Part shown: positions 51,057-63,000 of the stretch, piece after piece
How the letters are laid out: each line of letters starts with the position of its first letter
How positions within the stretch are numbered: the stretch's first letter is position 1
DNA from: Amycolatopsis jiangsuensis
GTDB taxonomy: Bacteria; Actinomycetota; Actinomycetes; Mycobacteriales; Pseudonocardiaceae
Length of the DNA: 64,000 nt
Assembly: GCF_014204865.1 (NCBI RefSeq)
Contig: NZ_JACHMG010000001.1
Span: forward strand, 62,001-126,000
Direction of reading: 5' to 3'
Translations under genes and position numbers: made by a program
Notes under the pieces: model-generated
Seen by the model: only the letters and a program-made list of their open reading frames with translations
The model's database searches: none
What the model was told of the DNA's origin: nothing

Positions 51057-52410
51057 TGTTCATGGTTCTCGGGTGGCTTGTCGCTGGTAGTGGGCCTGCC
51101 GTGCTCGGTATTGGTGTTGTCTGCGCCAGATCGAGCAGCGTAGTCGGTGCGCGATGTCGGTGATCGGTGTGATGGCGAGTGTGGCGAATAGGTGCTGGAC
51201 TTCGTTGCAGGTCAAGGAAATCCAGTCGGTCGAGGTCGCTTGCCGGGTGCGCTCGGTGGCGGCAACGATGGTGAGGAAGGCGTGGGCGAGCATCGCCAGG
51301 ATGGTCCAGCGGTGCCAGGAGGTCCAGCGGCGGACTTGGTGCTGGTCAAGTCCGGTGAGTCCTTTGCTGGTTTGGAAGGATTCCTCGACGCGCCATCGGG
51401 TTCCGGCCACCCGCACCAGAACGGGCAGCGCGGTGGCAGTGGCTGCGAAGCAGCGGTAGAACGCGAGTTCTTTCGTGCGGCGGTTGCGCCGGATCAGCAG
51501 CCACCGGTGTCCCGCCGGTGTGGTGTCAGGGTCGATGTCGATCAGGGCCCAGTCGTAGTAGCGGTGTCCTTTCGCGCCCGCACCGGCGGAGAAGCGTTGC
51601 CACACGTGTTTCGGCAGCCGTCCCGCGAGGTCGTCGGGGCGGAAGGTGCCGACTCCGGTCGCGACGCGGCGGTCGCGTCCGATGGCCAGCACGTAGCCGG
51701 CACCACGGTGTTCCAGTTCCGTGCGCAGGTGCGGGTCGGCGCCATACACTTCGTCGCCGGTCACCCAGGACGCCGTGATTCCGGCGTCGAGGGTGCGGGC
51801 GATCATCTCGGTGGCCAGCGCCGGTTTGGTCGCGAACGCGATGTTCTCGTCGATTCCGGCCGCGTGGCAGCGTTCGGGGTCGCTGGTCCAGGACTTCGGC
51901 AGATACAGGGCCCGGTCCACGAAGGCGTGTCCCGCGGTGGTGGCGTAGGTCAGATAGACCGCGACCTGGGAGTTCTCGATCCGCCCAGCAGTGCCCGTGT
52001 ACTGGCGCTGCGTCCCGACCGTGTGGCTGCCTTTCTTCACATCCCCGGTCTCGTCCACGATCAGGACCGCGTCAGTCTCACCGAGGTGCTCGACCACGTA
52101 GTCACGCAGGTCGTCGCGTACCGCGTCGGCGTCCCACACCGCCCGCGCCAGCACATGCTGCAACCTGTCCGGGCTCGGGTCCCCGACATACTCGGCGATG
52201 GTCCAGCAATTCTTCCGCGGCAACTCAGACATCAACCCCAGCAACAACTTCTCCGCCCCACGACGCGGTTCGACCCGCCCGAACCGGCCCGCGATCCGCC
52301 CCATGAGCTCATCGAACATCGCCCGCCACCGGACAGGGTCTATGCTCACACCTGCGGCCGTCAGGCGATCTTGGGAAGTCCACACAACCAACCATGATCA
52401 ACTGTCGGCC
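51040..52410 (-). mobile_element. IS701-family insertion sequence
   Basis: An intact minus-strand transposase gene is placed between two parts of one ALF-repeat gene. Ends are approximate: GCCG...TGTTCATGGTT near 51046-51070 and the inverted GCCGACAGTTGATCATGGTT near 52392-52411 resemble terminal repeats, but I could not fix a target duplication. Confidence 0.75.
51060..52391 (-). CDS. IS701-family transposase
   Basis: 443 residues from a GTG at 52391. It shows a DDE core with LIVDETGDVKKGSHTVGTQRQY, WVTGDEVYGADPHLR and RWRVEESFQTSKGLTGLDQHQVR, as in IS701. No stop or frameshift seen. The tail RRCSIWRRQHQYRARQAHY is basic. A start further downstream, for example at VSIDPVRW, is possible. Confidence 0.92.
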   Translation of the reverse strand: MVVWTSQDRLTAAGVSIDPVRWRAMFDELMGRIAGRFGRVEPRRGAEKLLLGLMSELPRKNCWTIAEYVGDPSPDRLQHVLARAVWDADAVRDDLRDYVVEHLGETDAVLIVDETGDVKKGSHTVGTQRQYTGTAGRIENSQVAVYLTYATTAGHAFVDRALYLPKSWTSDPERCHAAGIDENIAFATKPALATEMIARTLDAGITASWVTGDEVYGADPHLRTELEHRGAGYVLAIGRDRRVATGVGTFRPDDLAGRLPKHVWQRFSAGAGAKGHRYYDWALIDIDPDTTPAGHRWLLIRRNRRTKELAFYRCFAATATALPVLVRVAGTRWRVEESFQTSKGLTGLDQHQVRRWTSWHRWTILAMLAHAFLTIVAATERTRQATSTDWISLTCNEVQHLFATLAITPITDIAHRLRCSIWRRQHQYRARQAHYQRQATREP

Positions 52411-52435
52411 GCACCCATCTCCAGGCACCCCCCCA

Positions 52436-52986
52436 CCAGCCCCGATCACGAAGTCCGGCTGGAGTATGAGGCGGAGCAGAAGGTCTTCCTCGCGCAGGGG
52501 TTGCTGGCGGCGAAGCGGCAGGATCAGCAGGACGCGATCGACGCGGATCTGGAGCACGACGCGGCGGAGAAAGCGTGGTTGGCGGCGCGGGACGCGCGGC
52601 AGAACGCGGCCACGGTCGTCGGCCTGCAGACCACGGACGTGATGCTGGATTTGGCGGATGACTTTTTCATCCGCAAGATCCTGGAGAAGGCCACCCCCGG
52701 TACCCAGATCGCGATCGCCGCCCAGAACGCGTTGAACAGCGCGGAGCCGGCGGACTGGAAGGCCTACCTCGCAACAGGTATCTACGCTGCGCGGGATCGT
52801 GATGTTGCGATCGAGAACGAGCAGAAGGCCGCGGAGAACCGGCAGGTGACGAGGGAGATCAAGGCCCGCGCGGAGAACGGCGGGATGCGGCCCCGTCTGG
52901 TCGCGGCCGCGGCGACAGCGTTGGCGGGGTCCGACCAGAGCACCATTCTCCTTTCACGGCACGCCGGTCGAACCCACACCCCATGA
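52436..52986 (+). pseudogene. ALF-repeat secreted protein, 3' part
   Basis: Resumes HEVRLEYEAEQKVFLAQGLLAAKRQDQQDAI and goes on with EPADWKAYLATGIYAARDRD, another ALF unit, and a helical stretch. It ends at TGA 52984-52986 after a non-repeat tail that seems to be truncated (STILLSRHAGRTHTP). So the gene lost its toxin end as well as being split by IS701. Confidence 0.65.
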
Positions 52987-52996
52987 AAGCCCCGGG

Positions 52997-53806
52997 CTAA
53001 CGCGTCGGTGCGGAAAGCAGCGCGCTGAAGTCGCTTTCCAGTGCGGGGAGGAAGCCGGCGAGGTTGGGCAGCACGTAGAACTGGTCTTCCTGGATGGCCG
53101 TGACCGTCATCCGGGCGACGTGCTCGGCCGGCATGCCCTCGCCGTGCGATCCGCGCGCGTGCTCGGCCAGCGCGGCAGGGCCGTCGGCCAGGTGCTCGAC
53201 CTCGCCGGGCCGGGGCGTGTGCGGGTCCATGTTGCTCACCACCGGGCCGGGGCACAGCAAGCTCACTCCGACCGCAGTCCCGGCGAGCTCGGCCCGGAGC
53301 GACCTCGTGAGCCCGACGACCGCGTGCTTGGCCGCCGTGTACGGGGCGATGTAGGGCACCTGCGCCAGGCCGCCGACGGAGGAGGTGTTGACCACGTGGC
53401 CCGGCTCGTCGTGCGCGAGCAGGTGCGGCACAAAGGCGCGGATTCCGTGCACCACGCCCCAGAAAGCGACGTCGAGGACCCAGTTCCAGTCCTCGAGCGG
53501 GACCTCCCAGGACAGGCCCATCCGTGAGACGCCCGCGTTGTTGCAGACCACGTGCACCGCGCCGAACTCGGCCACCACTGCGTCGGCGAACCGCGCCACG
53601 GCCGCGGCGTCCCGCACGTCGGTGGGCACGGCCAGCGCCCGTCGGCCGGAGGCCCGCACGGCGTCGGCGGTGGCGGCGAGGCCGGCGGTGTCCACGTCGG
53701 CGATCGCCACGTGCATCCCCTGCGCGGCGAGCCCGACGGCCAGCGCCCGTCCGATTCCGCTCGCTGCGCCGGTGACGGCGGCAATTCTTTCCCGTAATTC
53801 CCGCAT
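52997..53806 (-). CDS. Short-chain dehydrogenase/reductase
   Basis: 269 residues: TGAASGIGRALAVGLAAQG near residue 13, NNAG near 88, Ser in VNTSSVGG and YTAAKHAVVG near 157. The longer C-terminal region, GEGMPAEHVARMTVTAIQEDQFY, fits the polyol- or ketone-reducing group. Start ATG 53806. It is divergent from the PKS gene and may be a tailoring or unrelated flanking gene. Confidence 0.88.
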   Translation of the reverse strand: MRELRERIAAVTGAASGIGRALAVGLAAQGMHVAIADVDTAGLAATADAVRASGRRALAVPTDVRDAAAVARFADAVVAEFGAVHVVCNNAGVSRMGLSWEVPLEDWNWVLDVAFWGVVHGIRAFVPHLLAHDEPGHVVNTSSVGGLAQVPYIAPYTAAKHAVVGLTRSLRAELAGTAVGVSLLCPGPVVSNMDPHTPRPGEVEHLADGPAALAEHARGSHGEGMPAEHVARMTVTAIQEDQFYVLPNLAGFLPALESDFSALLSAPTR

Positions 53807-53938
53807 GATTTCTCCTGTGGATTGACGCGAACCCTCCAGGCGGTGATCCTGCCACAAGCGGCGAGACGGGGAAATGGTTCCGTATAGCCGTCATCTTCGG
53901 CAAAAGTGCTGGTGAAGAGGCTATGCCACGGTCTCGTA

Positions 53939-53987
53939 GGGGTACCCCAGTAGCGCTCTAGGGGTGCCTGTGGGGTGAAGTTGGGGT
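53939..53987 (+). promoter_or_regulatory. GGGGT direct repeats with 11-bp period before the PKS
   Basis: GGGGT begins at 53939, 53961, 53972 and 53983, that is spacings of 22, 11 and 11 bp. Three carry the fuller GGGGTGM heptamer. Heptamer repeats at 11-bp spacing are the hallmark of SARP (Streptomyces antibiotic regulatory protein) sites. They lie 100-150 nt before the PKS ATG. Confidence 0.55.
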
Positions 53988-54013
53988 GATTCCTCCCCGG
54001 CGGGCGCCAGTAG

Positions 54014-54028
54014 TCTCGAAATTCGAGA
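54014..54028. promoter_or_regulatory. Perfect 15-bp palindrome before the PKS
   Basis: TCTCGAAATTCGAGA, centred 67 nt before the PKS start. It is a candidate dimer binding site or part of the promoter region. Confidence 0.4.
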
Positions 54029-54087
54029 GCTGTGCGAGGACGCCTGGCGGCAATATTTTGCCAATTCGTTCCGAAAGACTGGGGCAG

Positions 54088-57000
54088 ATGGACTTTCTGA
54101 CGCACGTCGGTGCCGGTACTGATGATTCGATCGCCATTGTCGGGCTGTCCTGCCGGTTGCCCGGTGCGGCCGGAGTGCGCGAGTTCTGGCAACTGCTGCG
54201 CGACGGCGGGGACGCGATCGCCGAGGTGCCCGCGGGCCGGCGGGACGACGCGGACGAGACCGCCGGCCGGCGGGGCGGCTACCTCGACCGGGTCGACGAG
54301 TTCGATCCGGCGTTCTTCGGCATCTCACCACGGGAAGCCGCGGCAATGGACCCGCAGCAGCGGCTCATGCTCGAACTGAGCTGGGAGGCGCTCCAGGACG
54401 CGTGGATCGTGCCCGCCGGCCTGGCCGGCACGAAGACCGGCGTGTTCGTCGGCGCCACCGCGAGCGACTACGCCACCCTGGGGGGCCTGCGCGGCGCGGC
54501 GGCCATCGGGCCGCACACCCTGACCGGACTCAATCGCGGGATCCTCGCCAACCGGATCTCCTTCATGCTCGGCGTGACCGGTCCGAGCCTGACCGTCGAC
54601 ACCGCTCAGTCCTCCTCGCTCGTCGCCGTGCACCTCGCCTGCGAGAGCCTGCGCCGCGGTGAGTCCACTGTGGCCATTGCCGGTGGGGTGAACCTGAACC
54701 TGGCGCCGGAGAGCACGATCGGTGCCGAGAAGTTCGGCGCGCTGTCCCCGGACGGCCGGTGCTTCACCTTCGACGCCCGGGCCAACGGTTACGTCCGCGG
54801 CGAGGGCGGCGCCGTCGTCGTGCTCAAGCCGCTGTCCGCCGCGATCGCCGACGGCGACCAGGTCCACTGCGTCATCCGGGGGAGCGCGGTCAACAACGAC
54901 GGCGCCACCCCCGGTCTCACCGTGCCGGACGCCTCCGCCCAGGAGGACGCCGTCCGGCTCGCCTGCGAGCGCGCCGGCGTGCGCCCGGGCGAGGTCCAAT
55001 ACGTCGAGCTGCACGGAACCGGCACCCGGCTCGGCGACCCGATCGAGGCCTCGGCACTCGGCGCGGCGCTGGGCCGGCACCGCCCGGCCGGAGCACCGCT
55101 GCTCGTCGGCTCGGTGAAGACGAACGTGGGCCACCTGGAGGCGGGCGCGGGCATCACCGGGCTGGTGAAGACCGCGCTGAGCATCCGGCACCGGGAACTG
55201 CCGGCCAGCCTGAACTTCGAGACGCCGAACCCCGCGATCCCGCTCAACCGGCTGAACCTGGCCGTGCACCGGTCCTTGTCCGCCTGGCCCCGGCCCGACG
55301 CGCCGCTGGTGGCGGGGGTCTCGTCGTTCGGCATGGGCGGCACGAACTGCCACGTCGTGCTGTCCGACGTCTCGCTGCCCGAGCGCCCCGACGAGCCGAG
55401 GACCGGGATGGACATCGTGCCCTGGCTGGTCTCCGGGGTCGGGGACGCGGGACTCAGTGCCCAGGCCGGGCGGTTGCGGGAGCACGTCGGGACGCTTGAC
55501 CCGGCGGACGTGGGCCTGTCCTTGGCCACCACGCGCTCGGCGCACAGCCACCGCGCCGTCGTGCTCGGCACGAATCTGTCCGAATTGGACAGTGGACTGG
55601 CGGCGGTACTGGCCGGGACGCCCGCCGCGCAGGTGGTGCGCGGCCGGGTCGTTCCCGATGGCCGGGTGGGTTTTTTGTTTTCGGGTCAGGGTTCGCAGCG
55701 GGTGGGTATGGGGGGTGAGTTGTGGGCGCGTTTTCCGGTTTTTGCGGCTGTGTTTGATGAGGTGTGTGCGGAGTTTGGTGGGTTGCGGGAGGTGATTTTT
55801 GCGGATGATCGGTTGCATCGGACGGAGTTCACGCAGCCGGGGTTGTTCGCGTTTGAGGTGGCGTTGTATCGGTTGCTGGAGTCGTGGGGTGTTGTGCCGG
55901 ATGTGGTGGTGGGGCATTCGATTGGTGAGTTGGTGGCGGCGTATGTGGCTGGGGTGTGGTCGTTGCCGGATGCGTGTCGGGTGGTGGCGGCTCGTGGTCG
56001 GTTGATGCAGGGGCTGCCGGAAAGTGGTGCGATGGTGGCGGTGCAGGCGGCGGAGGCGGAAGTTGTTCCGTTGTTGTCTGCTGGTGTGGGTGTTGCGGCG
56101 GTGAATGGTCCTTCGTCGGTGGTGGTGTCGGGTGTGGCGGACGAGGTTGTGGCGGTGGGGGAGGTTTTTGCGGGGCGTGGCCGTAAGGTGAAGCGGTTGC
56201 GGGTGAGTCATGCGTTTCATTCGGTGTTGATGGAGCCGATGCTGGCGGAGTTCCGTGAGGTTTTGGCGGGGGTGGAGTTTCATTCACCGTCGAAGGTGGT
56301 GGTGTCGAATGTGTCGGGTGTGGTGGCTGGTGGGGAGTTGTGTTCTCCGGATTATTGGGTTCGGCATGTGCGTGAGCCGGTGCGGTTTGCTGATGGGGTG
56401 GCGGCAGCGCGGGCTCGGGGTGTGGGGACATTCCTGGAGATCGGGCCCGACAGCGCACTGAGCTCGATGGCACGCGAGTGCCTCGCCGGCGCCGACGTCG
56501 CGATTCACCCCGGTCTGCGTGCGGACCGGCCGGAGGTTCGGACGCTCGTCACCGCGGTCGCCGGGCTGTTTGTTCGCGGCGTCACCGTCGACTGGGCGAA
56601 ACTGTTCGACGGCAGCGGCGCCCGGCGGGTGGCCCTGCCGACCTACGCTTTCCAACGGCAGCGGTACTGGCTCGACAGCCCGGTCACGACCGCTCCCCGG
56701 CCCGCCGAGGACAGCGCGCTGCTGCCACAGCCCGCCGAGGACGGCTCGCCGCTGCCACAGCCCGCCGAGGACGGCTCGCCGCTGCGGCGGCAGCTGGCCG
56801 GGCTGTCCGAACCCGAACAGGACCGGTTGCTGCTCGACCAGGTCCGCACCCACGCCGCCGCGGTACTCGGCCACGCCGCGACGGACACCGTCGACACCGC
56901 GCTGCCGTTCAAGGACCTCGGCTTCGATTCGCTGACCGCGGTCGAACTCCGGGACGCGCTGGCCGCCACGACCGGGCTGCCGCTGCCCGCGGCGCTGCTG

Positions 57001-60000
57001 TTCAACTACCCGACGCCGGCCGCGCTGGCCGGCCACCTGCGGGCCGAACTCACCCAGACCTCGCGCGCCGCGACCACGGTGGTCCGCCGGTCCGTGGACG
57101 AGCCGATCGCGATCGTGGGCATGGGCTGCCGGTTCCCCGGCGGGGTGAGCACTCCGGACGAGCTGTGGCAGCTCGTGCTCGACGGCCGGGACGCGATCGG
57201 CGGCTTCCCCGCCGACCGCGGCTGGGACCTCGACGGCCTGTACGACCCGGATCCGGAGCGCAGCGGCGCAACCTATACGCGCGAAGGCGGTTTCCTTTAC
57301 GACGCCGGTGACTTCGACCCGGTTTTCTTCGGGATCAGCCCGCGCGAAGCCACCGCGATGGACCCGCAGCAGCGGCTGCTGTTGGAGACCTCATGGGAAG
57401 CACTGGAACGGGCGGGTATCGACCCGCGCGCCCTGCGTGGCAGCGACACCGGGGTCTTCGTCGGCGCGATGGCCCAGGACTACGGCCCCCGCCTGCACGA
57501 GGGTCTCGAAGGGTACGAGGGCTACTCGCTGACGGGCAGCACGGTCAGCGTCGCCTCGGGCCGGATTTCCTACACTCTGGGGCTTTCCGGTCCGGCGGTG
57601 ACCGTCGACACAGCGTGCTCCTCCTCCCTGGTCGCCCTGCACCTGGCGGCCAAGGCCCTGCGCGACGGCGAATGCTCCCTCGCGGTCACCGGCGGCGCGG
57701 CGGTGCTCGCGACCCCGGGCATGTTCGTCGAGTTCAGCCGGCAGCGCGGGCTGGCCGCGGACGGGCGCTGCAAGGCGTTCGCCGCCGCGGCGGACGGCAC
57801 CGCCTGGTCGGAGGGCGCCGGCATGGTCGTGCTGGAGCGGCTGTCGGACGCGCGGCGCAACGGCCACCCGGTGCTGGCGCTCGTCCGCGGCTCCGCGGTC
57901 AACCAGGACGGCACGAGCAACGGGCTGACCGCGCCGAACGGACCCGCGCAGGAACAGGTGATCCGCCAGGCACTCGCGCGTTCGGGCCTCACCGCCGCCG
58001 ACGTCGACGCCGTCGAAGCGCACGGCACGGGAACCGCGCTCGGTGACCCGATCGAGGCACAGGCGCTGCTGGCCACCTACGGCCAGGACCGCGAGCGGCC
58101 GCTGTGGCTCGGCTCGCTGAAATCCAACATCGGCCACGCGCAGGCGGCCGCCGGCGTCGGCGGGGTGATCAAGATGGTGCTGGCGCTGCGGGCCGGCACA
58201 CTGCCGAAAACCCTGCACGTGGACGAGCCGTCGCCGCACGTGGACTGGTCGGCGGGCGCGGTGTCGCTGCTCACCGAGAACCGCGACTGGGCCGACGCCG
58301 GCCGGAGCCGCCGGGCCGGGGTTTCGTCGTTCGGCATCAGCGGCACCAACGCCCACCTCATCCTCGAAGCCGCTCCGGAGCCCCCGGAGCCGATGCCGCG
58401 GACGGGCGGCCTGCTGGCGTGGCCGATCTCCGCGCGCACCGGCCAGGCTCTTCGCGACCAAGCCACGCGGCTGCTCGGCGCGACCGGCGCGCACCCGGCG
58501 GACGTCGCGGTGTCGCTGGCGGCCCGGCCGGCGTTCGACACGCGCGCGGTGGTCGTCGGCGACCGCGACGAACTCGAAGCGGGACTGCGCGCGCTGGCCG
58601 CCGGTGAGCCCGGCGGCCCGGCCGTCGAAGGCATCGCAGGCCGTCGCGACAAGCCGGTGTTCGTCTTCCCCGGCCAGGGTTCGCAGTGGCGCGGCATGGG
58701 CGTCGAGCTGATGGCGGCCTCGCCGGTGTTCGCGGGCAAGCTCGCGGACTGTGAGGCGGCGTTCGCGCCGTACGTGGACTGGCGGCTCACCGAGGTGCTG
58801 CACAGCGCCGAGGCACTCGAGCGGGTCGATGTCGTGCAGCCCGCGCTGTTCGCGATCATGGTGTCGCTCGCCGAGCTGTGGCGCTCGCTGGGCATCCGCC
58901 CGGCCGCCGTGGTCGGGCACTCGCAGGGCGAGATCGCGGCCGCGCACGTGGCGGGGGCGCTGAGCCTGGCCGACGCGGCCAAGATCGTGACCCTGCGCAG
59001 CCAGGCGCTGTCCGCGCTGGCGGGCAAGGGCGGCATGGTCTCCGTCCCGCTCCCGGCCGACGAGGTGCGCGCCCGGATCGCGGGCCGGGAGGACCGCATC
59101 TGCGTCGCGACGGTCAACGGCCCGGCCTCCACCGTGGTCGCCGGCGAGCAGGAAGCGCTGTCCGCGCTGCTCGCCGAGTGCACGCGCGAAGGCGTGCAGG
59201 CCAAGCAGATTCCGGTGGACTACGCGTCCCATTCGCCGCAGGTCGACGCCATCCACGACACGCTCGCCACCGCGCTGGCAGGCATCACGCCGCGCCCCGG
59301 CGAGATTCCCTTCTACTCCACCGTGACCGCCGCCCGGATCGATGCCGCGGAACTGGACACCGGGTACTGGTTCCGGAACCTGCGGCACACCGTTCGCTTC
59401 GAGGAGACGGTCCGCGCGCTGCTGGACGACGGGCACGACGCGTTCATCGAGTCCAGCCCGCACCCGGTGCTCACCGTCGGGGTGCAGGAGACGGTCGGCG
59501 ACCACGGCGCGCCCGCGGTGGTGATCGGCTCGCTGCGCCGCGAGGACGGCGGACGGCGGCGGCTGCTGACCTCGATGGCCGAAGCACACGTCACCGGGGT
59601 CGCGGTGGACTGGACCGCGGTGCAGTCCGGCAACCGCGTCGAGCTGCCCACCTACCCCTTCCAGCACGAGCGGTACTGGCTCGAGGCGCCCGCCCCGGCC
59701 ACCGCCGACAACGAGCTGTGGGACGCGGTCGACAACGCGGACCTCGACGCGCTGGCCGCCGCGGTCCGGCACGAGGACCGAGACGAGCTCGCGGCCGCGC
59801 TGCCCGTACTCGCGGCCTGGCGCCGCCGCGCTCGCGGCCGGTCCACGAGGTCCACGACCGACGCGTGGCGCTACGTGGTGACCTGGAAGCCGGTCACCGA
59901 GCCCGCGGCCGCGGCACTGCCCGGCCCCTGGCTGGTCGTGGCGCCGCCCGGGCACCCCACCCCGCCACTCGACGCCGCCGAGGTCATGGTCGTGGCGCCC

Positions 60001-63000
60001 GGCACAGGCCGGGAACGGCTGGCCAGGCAGCTCGCCGGACGCGAGGTGGCCGGTGTGCTGTCCGTGCTCGAAGACCTGGCCGACACCGTGGCACTGGTCC
60101 AGGCACTCGGCGACAGCGGCGTCGCCGCGCCGCTCTGGTGCGTCACGACCGGCGCGGTGTCCACCGGCCCCGACGATGCGGTGACCACGCCGGCCCAGGC
60201 CCGGTTGTGGGGGCTCGGCCAGGTCGTCGCCCAGGAGCACCCGGAACGCTGGGGTGGTTTGATCGACCTGCCGGCGCACGCCGACGACCGGCTTTGGCGG
60301 CGGGTGCGCTCGGTGCTGGCCTGGCGGCGCGAAGACCAGGTCGCAGTGCGTTCCTCCGGGGTGTTCGCCAGGCGGTTCGCGCACGCCACGACACCGGCCG
60401 CGGCCCGACCCTGGGTCCCGCGCGGCACGGTGCTCGTCACCGGCGGCACTGGCGCGCTGGGCGGCCACGTGGCGCGTTGGCTGGCCGCTTCCGGCGCCGA
60501 GCACCTCGTGCTGGCGGGCCGGCGGGGACCGGACGCGCCCGGCGCAGCGGAGCTGCGCGACGAACTGACCGCGCTCGGCGTGCGGGTGACCCTGGCCGCG
60601 TGCGACGCGGCCGACCGGGACGCGCTCGCCGCGCTGCTGGACACGGTCACCCCGAACGCGGTCGTGCACACCGCGGGCGTGCTCGACGACGGCATCCTCG
60701 AGACGCTGACCCCGGAGCAGCTCGCCGGGGTCGCCCGGCCGAAGGTCACCGCGGCCGAGAACCTGCACGACCTCACCGCGCCCCTCGACCTCGACGCGTT
60801 CGTGCTGTTTTCGTCCGTCATCGGAGTACTGGGCAACGGCGGCCAGGCCGCGTACGCGGCGGCCAACGCCTACCTCGACGCCCTCGCCCGGCATCGCCGC
60901 GGCCTCGGCCTGCCCGCGCTGTCGGTGGCTTGGGGCATCTGGGCCGGCGGCGGCATGGTGGACGGCTCCGTCGAGGACCGGATGAGCGGCCGCGGTCTCC
61001 CCGGCATGGCGCCCGAGCACGCGATCGCCGGGCTGCAGGACGCGTTGAGCCGCGGCGACGACTGCGTGGTCATCGCCGACGTGCGCTGGGACCGCTTCAC
61101 GCCCGCTTTCACCGCGGCCAGGCCGAGCTCGCTGATCGCCGACCTGCCGGAGGTGGCCGCACAGCTGAGCGCGCGGCCGGAGGCGGGGCTGCCGGGACAG
61201 CTGGACGGGCTCGGCGAGGCGGAGCAGCTCCGGGTACTGGTCGACCTGGTCCGCGCGCACGCGGCGGCGACGCTGCGGCACCAGGACTCCGGGTCCGTCG
61301 AGACCACCCGCGCGTTCCGCGAGATCGGCTTCGATTCCCTGACCGTGGTCGAGCTGCGCAACCGGCTGGCCGCCGCCACCGGGCTGCGCCTGCCGGCAAC
61401 CGTGCTGTTCGACCACCCGACGGTCGCCGCGCTGGCCGGCTACCTCCGCGGTGAGCTCGTGGGCGCCGAGCCGGCCGCCGCGCCGGTCGCGGTCAGCCGA
61501 GGGGCCGTCGACGAGCCGATCGCGATCATCGGGATGGGTTGCCGGTTCCCCGGCGGCGTCACCACCCCCGACGAGCTGTGGGAGCTGCTGGTCGCCGAAC
61601 GCGACGCCGTCGGCGACCTGCCGGGCGACCGCGGCTGGGACGTGGCCGGGTTGTACGACCCGGACCCGGACCGGCAGGGCAAGTCCTACGTCCGCGAAGG
61701 CGGCTTCCTCTACGACGCGGCCGGTTTCGACGCCGAGTTCTTCGGGATCTCCCCGCGCGAGGCGCTGACCATCGACCCGCAGCAGCGGCAGTTGCTGGAG
61801 ACGTCCTGGGAGACGATCGAGCGGTCCGGGATCGACCCGGTGTCGTTGCGCGGCAGCCGGACCGGGGTCTTCGCCGGGATGGTGTACCAGGACTACGGCT
61901 CCCGCCTGCACGAGGCGCCCGAGGGCCTGGAGGGCTTCCTCGTCACCGGCAAATCGTCCAGCGTCGTCTCCGGCCGGGTCGCCTACAGCCTCGGCCTGGA
62001 AGGCCCCGCGGTCACGGTCGACACCGCCTGTTCCTCCTCGCTGGTCAGCATCCACCTGGCCGCGCAAGCACTGCGGCAGGGCGACTGCACGCTGGCGCTG
62101 GCCGGCGGCACGACGGTGATGGCCGCGCCTGGCATGTTCATCGAGTTCAGCAGGCAGCGCGGGCTCGCCCCCGATGGCCGGTGCAAGTCCTTCGCCGCGA
62201 CGGCCGACGGAACGTCGTGGGGCGAGGGCGCGGGCATGGTGCTGCTGGAGCGGCTGTCCGAGGCGCGCCGTCACGGACACCCGGTGCTGGCGGTGCTGCG
62301 CGGTTCGGCGATCAACTCCGACGGCGCGTCCAACGGGCTGACCGCGCCGAGCGGGCCGTCCCAGCAGCGGGTGATCCGGGACGCGCTGGCGAACGCAGGT
62401 CTGTCTACAGTGGACGTCGATGCGGTGGAGGCGCACGGCACCGGCACCACACTGGGCGACCCGATCGAGGCGCAGGCGCTGCTGGCCACCTACGGCCAGG
62501 ATCGCGAGCGGCCGCTGTGGCTCGGCTCGCTGAAGTCCAACATCGCCCACCCGCAGGCGGCGGCCGGCGTGGCCGGCGTCATCAAGACGGTGCTGGCGCT
62601 GCGCCACGGCATCCTGCCGAAGACGCTGCACGTCGACGAGCCTTCGTCGCATGTGGACTGGTCGGCGGGGAAGGTTTCGCTGCTGAACGAGGCGCGCCCG
62701 TGGCCGGAGACCGGCCGGGCCCGCCGCGCGGGGGTGTCGGCATTCGGGGTCAGCGGCACCAACGCGCACGCCATCATCGAGCAGGCACCCGCCGAAGCGG
62801 CCGAGCCCCCGGCCGGCGAGGCGATGGTCCCGTGGCTGCTCTCCGCCAAGACCGAGGCCGCGCTCCGGGATCAGGCGGCCCGGCTCGGCTCGTCGGTCAC
62901 CAGTGAGCGGGTGCTGGACGTCGGCTGGTCCCTGGTCACCGGCCGGCCGGACTTCGAGTACCGGGCCGCCGTCGCGGCGGGCGACCGGGACGGGTTCCTC

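Larger units (their letters stand above)
54118..57040 (+). other. PKS loading module KSQ-AT-ACP
   Basis: KSQ with DTAQSSS decarboxylates malonyl-ACP made by the following AT, whose VSHAFH motif fits malonyl-CoA choice. The product is an acetyl starter. The KSQ retains HGTGT and [10 protein letters not shown]. Confidence 0.88.

Noticed and set aside
51040..52410. Exact IS701 ends and target duplication
   Set aside because: Similar end sequences are visible, but no matching 4-bp flanks could be fixed, so only approximate limits are given.
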